Assembly (NCBI GenBank): GCA_021464525.1 | Contig: JADRCO010000934.1 | Span: forward strand, 1 to 24,407 | Length of the DNA stretch: 24,407 bases | Direction of reading: 5' to 3' | Source of the DNA: Rhizophagus sp. LPA8_4_AMF | Taxonomy: Eukaryota; Glomeromycota; Glomeromycetes; Glomerales; Glomeraceae | Shown: one piece after another, positions 19,896 through 24,407 of the stretch | Layout of the letters: the number at the start of each line of letters is the position of its first letter | Numbering within the stretch: the stretch's first letter is position 1 | The notes under the pieces: model-generated | Database searches by the model: none | Told to the model about the DNA's origin: nothing | What the model saw: only the letters and a program-made list of their open reading frames with translations | Position numbers and translations under genes: made by a program

Positions 19896-20030
19896 ATAAC
19901 GAATGAGAAAATGTACAAACATAAAATCAAAAGTATCGTATGTAAGTGTAATAACGTAACTAACTACGCGTAATGTATATACTAATAACGAATGAGAAAA
20001 ATGTATAAACATAAAATGAAAAAAAATGAA
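19896..20030 (+). repeat. Two-copy direct repeat, 89-bp period
   Basis: ATAACGAATGAGAAAATGTAC at 19896 and ATAACGAATGAGAAAAATGTAT at 19985 are each followed by AAACATAAAAT. The spacer repeats the AATAACGT words seen just upstream, so it seems to extend the neighbouring minisatellite. Confidence 0.6.
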
Positions 20031-20161
20031 AGAGTTTATAACATAATCTATGTAATCTAAAATAAGGAAAGGAAAAAGAACATTGCTGTAGAGTACGATG
20101 GGTATCGAAAAAATCATTATTTCTAGTTAAAATAAAAAATAAATAAATCGTTTAATCAATT

Positions 20162-20551
20162 TTATTGAAATCCGGACGGTAAAATTGAGGATTCGAAACT
20201 ATTATTATCGTTAAAATTCGTTCCATTGTAAAAACTTTGTTCAAGATAATTATTTGTAAATTGTTGATAAGTGATTTGAGAGATTCGATTAAGAGTATCA
20301 GTGTTATCTATCGAATTAATTCGATTCCTTTGCGAAGGTGATAATCTATTCCAAATAAAATTCGTTGTTAAATCAATTATAATCCGATCATAAATTTGTA
20401 ATCGATGAGCTTCCTTTTTTATACATTGATTCACTAAATCTTTTCCGGTTAACCTTCTACCCCTTGATTGATTCGCGAGTGTTTGTACATTACGAAGAAT
20501 GATTCTACTAAAATTTGCGAGCACATAATATTTAAATCGTCGGATATTCAT
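20162..20551 (-). CDS. Hypothetical 129-residue protein
   Basis: This is a single-exon ORF. An in-frame TAA lies 21 bases upstream of the ATG, so the start is the first possible one. The protein is basic in its first half (MNIRRFKYYVLANFSRIILR, then QSRGRRLTGKDLVNQCIKKE) and Asn/Ser-rich at the end (FNDNNSFESSILPSGFQ). It looks helical in the middle, has no signal peptide or membrane segment, and I recognise no family. Codon use is less biased to A/T homopolymers than the shadow ORFs, and the frame runs cleanly for 130 codons in DNA where stops are dense, which supports a real gene or a recently lost one. A minisatellite begins about 130 bp downstream of its stop. Confidence 0.5.
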   Translation of the reverse strand: MNIRRFKYYVLANFSRIILRNVQTLANQSRGRRLTGKDLVNQCIKKEAHRLQIYDRIIIDLTTNFIWNRLSPSQRNRINSIDNTDTLNRISQITYQQFTNNYLEQSFYNGTNFNDNNSFESSILPSGFQ

Positions 20552-22655
20552 ATCAATTTTTGAAATGACAATTTAGGTGTAGCATTTATGGTTGTATTTA
20601 TGCATTTTGTAATTAACAGTGATTAGTTGAATTTTAATACGTGTAGCCTAGTGTTTTGTGATAATTAATTGAACATAATAATCACTAAAAAGGAACAACA
20701 ATGCTTACGATTTTATTATGTCAATAAACCCATTGTCATAATTATTAAATTATTGCCATTTTATTTACAACTGAATGCATCAATGTGAACGCCAATGATG
20801 AATGTATTACTTGAAATAGACAATGAATTAAGTAGAGGCTGAAGATGCTGAAGAAAGGACAATTCACACCTTTGATTAATGAAAGGAGTTTTCAATAATT
20901 TATAATAACTTCTATTGTGTCGAATTAATTAATGACAAGTGTGTTTATTTAGTTAAATCATTCTGAAAGCAATCTTGAATGTAAATTACTTTGATTGACG
21001 CGCTACAGTATCATTAATTACACGTACAATAATATTTGAAACAAAGAACAAAAAATGAAACAAAAAAAATAAATAAGATTGTTTCCAAAACTAAACTTAT
21101 TATATGTCTTTAATCATCATATTAGAAATCATTTTACGTAATATTTTTATTAAATCACAATATATTCAAATAACTGTAAGTCTGTAATGTATCTAAATTA
21201 CTATTGTTATGTGCATTTATTTGAATTATGGATAGATATATATATCTCTTTCAAAAGTGATGCATTTATTTGAAGTGACATGAGATTTCTTTGTTCAATT
21301 GATAAATATTTCGGAATTTGGATAGATCAGGAAATGCATGACATATGATAAAATTATAAATTATAAATAGATTTTGATAAAATACTGTAACACAAAAGCG
21401 CAGCAATTTGCCGCAGCAAGTTGTCTTTAACCAATGGTAATAAAATTATGAACCTTTACGACTTAATAATTATCTGTTAAAATTAGGAGTTAAACAGAAA
21501 TATCATGCTTTAAAATATAATACTTTAAAGGTGTTTTAAAATAAATTACCGTATATTCATTTCGGATTTTAAACTGCGCGGTTTCATCTAAAAATAATAT
21601 TTTTTTTAGGTGATTATAACTTAGATCCTTCAAATAGATTTTTTTCCTAATATTTTTCCTAATTTTTTTTTATTTTTCTTTCTATTTTTTTTAAAAAAAG
21701 AATAGTTTACTTTTTACATTGTATTGTATTGTAATTTTATAATAAAGCCTAAAATAGAAGTTCTTCAAAGATCACAATACAGCAATAGAAATAAAAATGG
21801 CAATTGAAAATTTAGTGGAAACTTCCGAATTTTAAAATTATTAAAAAATTAATTTAGTTGATTCCTTTTAATAAATGAAAAAAAAAAGAAAGAAAGCTTG
21901 TGAAACTTGATGAAAAAAACATTTCAAAGTTTATTTTTTTCGAAATTCAGGAAATTACCACAATTCCCGGTATTGTAACGTTCGTTCATCATTTCAGCCG
22001 ACTATATTATAGATATTATAGATCGATGTCAATCGAATATACATGGCGTCTGTCACTGTCATGTAAAGCACTGCTTTGTGGAAATAATTGTCCCTTCAAT
22101 ATCCCTTATACTGAATAATAAAAAAATTGTGTAAGTGAACTCGAATTTAACGTAAAAAAGTTTATGGTCGCAATATTTGTGAAAAATTTTTTCAATAATT
22201 TATATATTTATGTATTGCATTTGGCTATAAATCTGGATAAAATTTCATATAAAACTTCAATTCAAGAATTTATTATATAATTTTATTCCACGGTTCCTAG
22301 TTAATATTTGTGATTTTTTTTTCTTGAATTTCTAACGGGCAGTGTTTATTTAAAAAGTTTAAAAAGAAATAAGTATATTAAAGGGCTTTTGGGTGCGGAT
22401 ACCGTGATATAAACCAGTTATTTCACGGAGTCACTGTGGAATATCATGATTTTCACGGCTGCGCCTTGAATATCATTGATATTCACATAACTATTACATA
22501 TAGTTCTCTCTGATTTTGATTTTTGAATATGTAGTTCTACTTCAAGTTCTTCTACTTTTCGCTTAAGTGTTTTGTATTAATTTTCCAATTGAAGGAATTG
22601 GATTTTCTAATAATATAAAGATTAATTAATCTTTTTAACCAAAAGTACTATGAAA
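20552..22655. other. Two-kilobase intergenic region
   Basis: No gene is supported. The repeat TGCATTTATTTGAA occurs at about 21212 and 21262. A hairpin GAATATCA-T-TGATATTC lies at 22468-22484, beside a related AATATCATGATTTTCACGG word. The patch 21895-22120 is less A+T rich and holds a 72-codon plus-strand ORF starting at a GTG; I see no domain in it and do not call it. Confidence 0.5.
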
Positions 22656-23143
22656 TCAAATAATCAACAGTTTATACTTCATTGAATTAGATGATTCTTC
22701 GGTAGGTTTGGAATTTGCAGTAGGTTGGAGATTTTGCACCTGTTCTTCGATAGATTGGAAAGGGTACAGTAGACTAGAAATTTTGGTTTTGTTGCGTCTG
22801 TTCTCCTGTTGGTTCGGGGAAGCTCGATAGGTTGATTTTGATTTTGTTGATCCCTGTTCTTCGGTAGGTTCAGGAATTTGGAGATCTTCATTTTGTACAT
22901 CCTAAATTTGATAAAGTAAAAAAGGTCAAATTACATAATGTATAACATAAGGTCAAAAGCGGAAAATACAATGAAAAAAAGGTTACATCAATAAGGTAAT
23001 TAACTAACAATACCCTTCGGACCTTCAAGTTGCTTTCCCTTCATGCTATCATAAATTCACTTGCACTTTTATGGGTATTGAAATGAACGTGCGCGTAGCT
23101 CATCAAATTTATTTATTAAAACTTGCTTAAATATATCAACCAT
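22656..23143 (-). pseudogene. Decayed gene with internal repeats
   Basis: The minus strand opens at ATG 23143 with MVDIFKQVLINKFDELRARS, continues FQYP, then has in-frame TAA and TGA codons around KCK, and resumes IYDSMKGKQLEGPKG. A likely intron follows (donor GTATTG near 23012, acceptor ATTTAG at about 22905). The next block begins DVQNEDLQIPEPTEEQ and ends VQNLQPTANSKPTEES, stopping at 22656. The two exons do not join in the same frame as they stand. The first block looks like an amphipathic helix or coiled coil, and the second is a Gln/Pro/Glu-rich repeat. I do not recognise the family. The ORF starting MYKMKISKF at 22900 is an alternative frame of the second exon and is probably a shadow. 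Confidence 0.45.
22690..22905 (-). repeat. About four imperfect tandem units of 50-57 bp
   Basis: The plus strand shows TTCTTCGGTAGGTT, TGTTCTTCGATAGATT, TGTTCTCCTGTTGGTT and TGTTCTTCGGTAGGTT starting at about 22692, 22742, 22800 and 22856. Each is followed by a GGAATTTG or GATTTTG word. On the minus strand the unit encodes a PTEEQ...VQN..LQ pattern, so it was probably a protein repeat before decay. Confidence 0.6.
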
Positions 23144-23197
23144 TATTAATTATAATTACATCTTTTTAATTTACATGCACAAATGGCTTTCACAAGG

Positions 23198-23284
23198 AGT
23201 GTGGTTTCCATGAAGGAAGCGAAGAGAGTGTGACTTCCACAAAGGAAGCGAAGGGAGAGTGGCTTCTACTTTTGAAAGAAAAGA
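23198..23284 (+). repeat. 29-bp minisatellite, three units
   Basis: AGTGTGGTTTCCATGAAGGA... (23198-23226), AGTGTGACTTCCACAAAGGA... (23227-23255) and AGAGTGGCTTCTACTTTTGA... (from 23256) are consecutive 29-bp units ending in AAGCGAAGAG, AAGCGAAGGG or AAGAAAAG. A half unit (TGGCTTTCACAAGG) precedes them. It is GC-richer than the surroundings. Confidence 0.75.
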
Positions 23285-23550
23285 GAGACTTTTGAAACTT
23301 TACCTTTATCCATTATTTTTTTATTTAATATGTTGAAATAGAAAGAAAACCGTAAATTGATTAGGAAGATAAGATAGGATTTATACTGTATTATTACGTC
23401 TCATATAGAACTAATTTATACTTTCGCATCAGGCACAAACTTCCATATACTTTTAATGACAACATTTATGTTTTTTCTCATCGTTTGATTAATTGAACAT
23501 GTAAGAAAGTTTAGGCCATTATTCCTATTTTATTCTTCAGCTCTTTCGGT

Positions 23551-23646
23551 TCATTTGTACATGAAATACCTTCCTAGGTATAAAGGAGAAATAATTCCAT
23601 AACGATAGTCGTATTCGTTATCAGCCTTTCGTTTCCTCCTATTAGT
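23551..23646 (-). pseudogene. Short coding-like scrap (RKRKADNEYDYRYGII)
   Basis: On the minus strand 32 codons without a stop read TNRRKRKADNEYDYRYGIIS and end FMYK-stop. The composition is unlike the flanks. I associate a similar RKRKA...YDYxYGI segment with the C-terminal part of large nuclease-like or Crinkler-like families in Rhizophagus. That is recall only, not searched. Upstream blocks (NEVLERSDNLSKRLYLLN) lie in another frame. If real, it is a fragment of a decayed gene. Confidence 0.3.
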
Positions 23647-24407
23647 TTAGTAGGTATAGTCGCTTGGAAAGGTTATCGGATCGTTCAAGCACTTCGTTCT
23701 TTTTATTAATAGAACTGATTTATAAAATAATAATAATGATAATAATTAATAAAATAATTATTTTATTGTTCGTCTTTATCCTAGTGAGATACGGTTGCTG
23801 GAATAATGTATGAATATAGTTTTTCCTTTTTTTTTTATTGCAAATAATGATTGATTCATTGATCTCAATCTTTATAGCATAACCTCGAGAAATGAGTACA
23901 GTAACTGATGGATATTAAATTAAGTTACATTAATTTCTTCTTTATATCAGCTTGCTTCAACTTTAAGAAATTCGTATATGATAAAACATAGAAGGGATTA
24001 ATTAAGGGTTTATGTGTCTTGGACAATCATTTCATTCAATTTTAGTAAATATTGCTATAAAAAAAAGATAACGAAAAATTATAATTAAAATTATGAAACT
24101 AGAATTAAAAAAAATTAAAAAAATTGACCTTACGACGATATTCGTTATAGATTTATAGCGTAATTAGTGCAATATTAGTGCATTGCTTAAGTATTCAAGC
24201 TATTACATTATATATTGTAAGAAATAATTGGTTTATAATATTCTAACAAAATTTTTTACTATGTCGTTTCAAAGAAATTGTTCATGGTTAACATACCATA
24301 TTGTACACGGAAATAACTCCGGATTCCAAGAGTTATATACATATCAGTCACTCGGAATCAGGGGGGTCAAATGGATTTACTAATTAAATATGCAGCTTGT
24401 AGATCAT
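23647..24407. other. Right end of window, no gene seen
   Basis: The DNA is A+T rich with short ATAATAAT and ATTAGTGCAAT repeats. At 24320-24365 the words CTCCGGATTCC and GGAATCAGGGGGG are roughly inverted, possibly the start of another inverted-repeat element running off the edge. No ORF or RNA gene is supported. Confidence 0.5.

Larger units (their letters stand above)
17146..20161. other. Three-kilobase gene-poor region
   Basis: No gene is supported. It holds long T-runs (17260-17290, 17430-17480, 17810-17890), a possible TA-flanked element at 17417-17547, and tandem repeats between 19520 and 20030. The ORFs at 17136-17330, 18776-18967 and 19809-20117 read through homopolymers or minisatellite and show no domain. 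A patch at 18720-18960 is less A+T rich and includes a short MSKKKSRSNP reading frame of 20 codons, too short to call. Confidence 0.55.

Noticed and set aside
21900..22118. 72-codon plus-strand ORF in a less A+T-rich patch
   Set aside because: It starts at GTG, has no domain, no clear splice partners and no support from neighbouring sequence.
1..24407. tRNA, rRNA or CRISPR arrays
   Set aside because: I found no T-loop (GGTTCGAATCC-type) with a matching acceptor stem, no rRNA-like GC-rich block, and no evenly spaced identical repeats with unique spacers.

Overview
The window looks like a piece of nuclear genome from an arbuscular mycorrhizal fungus (Glomeromycotina, most likely Rhizophagus or a close relative). 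It is very A+T rich, with long homopolymer tracts and short GT-AG introns. Its gene families are typical of those genomes: an expanded tyrosine-kinase-like protein kinase family with a Cys-rich N-terminus, BTB-BACK-TLDc proteins, and a decayed LINE. The assignment rests on recognised protein features and remembered family patterns, not on a search.

Layout. 1-546: left flank, partly a copy of sequence near 6.5 kb. 547-3112: a decayed LINE-type retrotransposon with a poly(A) end and a 16-bp target-site duplication. 3597-4440 (-): truncated kinase pseudogene (copy A), followed by a 131-bp MITE-like element. 5132-5484 and 5640-6250: two further inverted-repeat elements, the second bounded by arrays of a TTTCGCCGAA-type motif. 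7090-8663 (-): intact kinase gene with three exons (copy B). 9916-11518 (-): intact BTB-BACK-TLDc gene with two exons. 11690-12870 (-): a ruined second copy of that gene, interrupted by a cluster of CACCGATG palindromes. 13850-14968 (-): a decayed, GC-richer coding region of a family I cannot name. 15995-17145 (+): three-exon gene for a PARP-like catalytic-fold protein. 17146-20161: gene-poor DNA with a possible small TA-flanked element and minisatellites. 20162-20551 (-): a 129-residue orphan ORF. 22656-23143 (-): a decayed repeat-containing gene, then a 29-bp minisatellite and a possible coding scrap. The last kilobase shows nothing else I can support.

The main theme is gene birth and death. 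Two unrelated families, the kinase and BTB-TLDc, each occur as one intact copy and one decayed neighbour in the same orientation. Mobile DNA sits in or beside each decayed copy. The kinase pair is informative because copy B shows approximately what the locus looked like before copy A took a MITE insertion, an internal deletion of about 0.8 kb and a nonsense mutation. I see no operon-like system. The least explained items are the CACCGATG palindrome cluster, the decayed gene at 13850-14968, and the PARP-like protein with an altered active-site motif.
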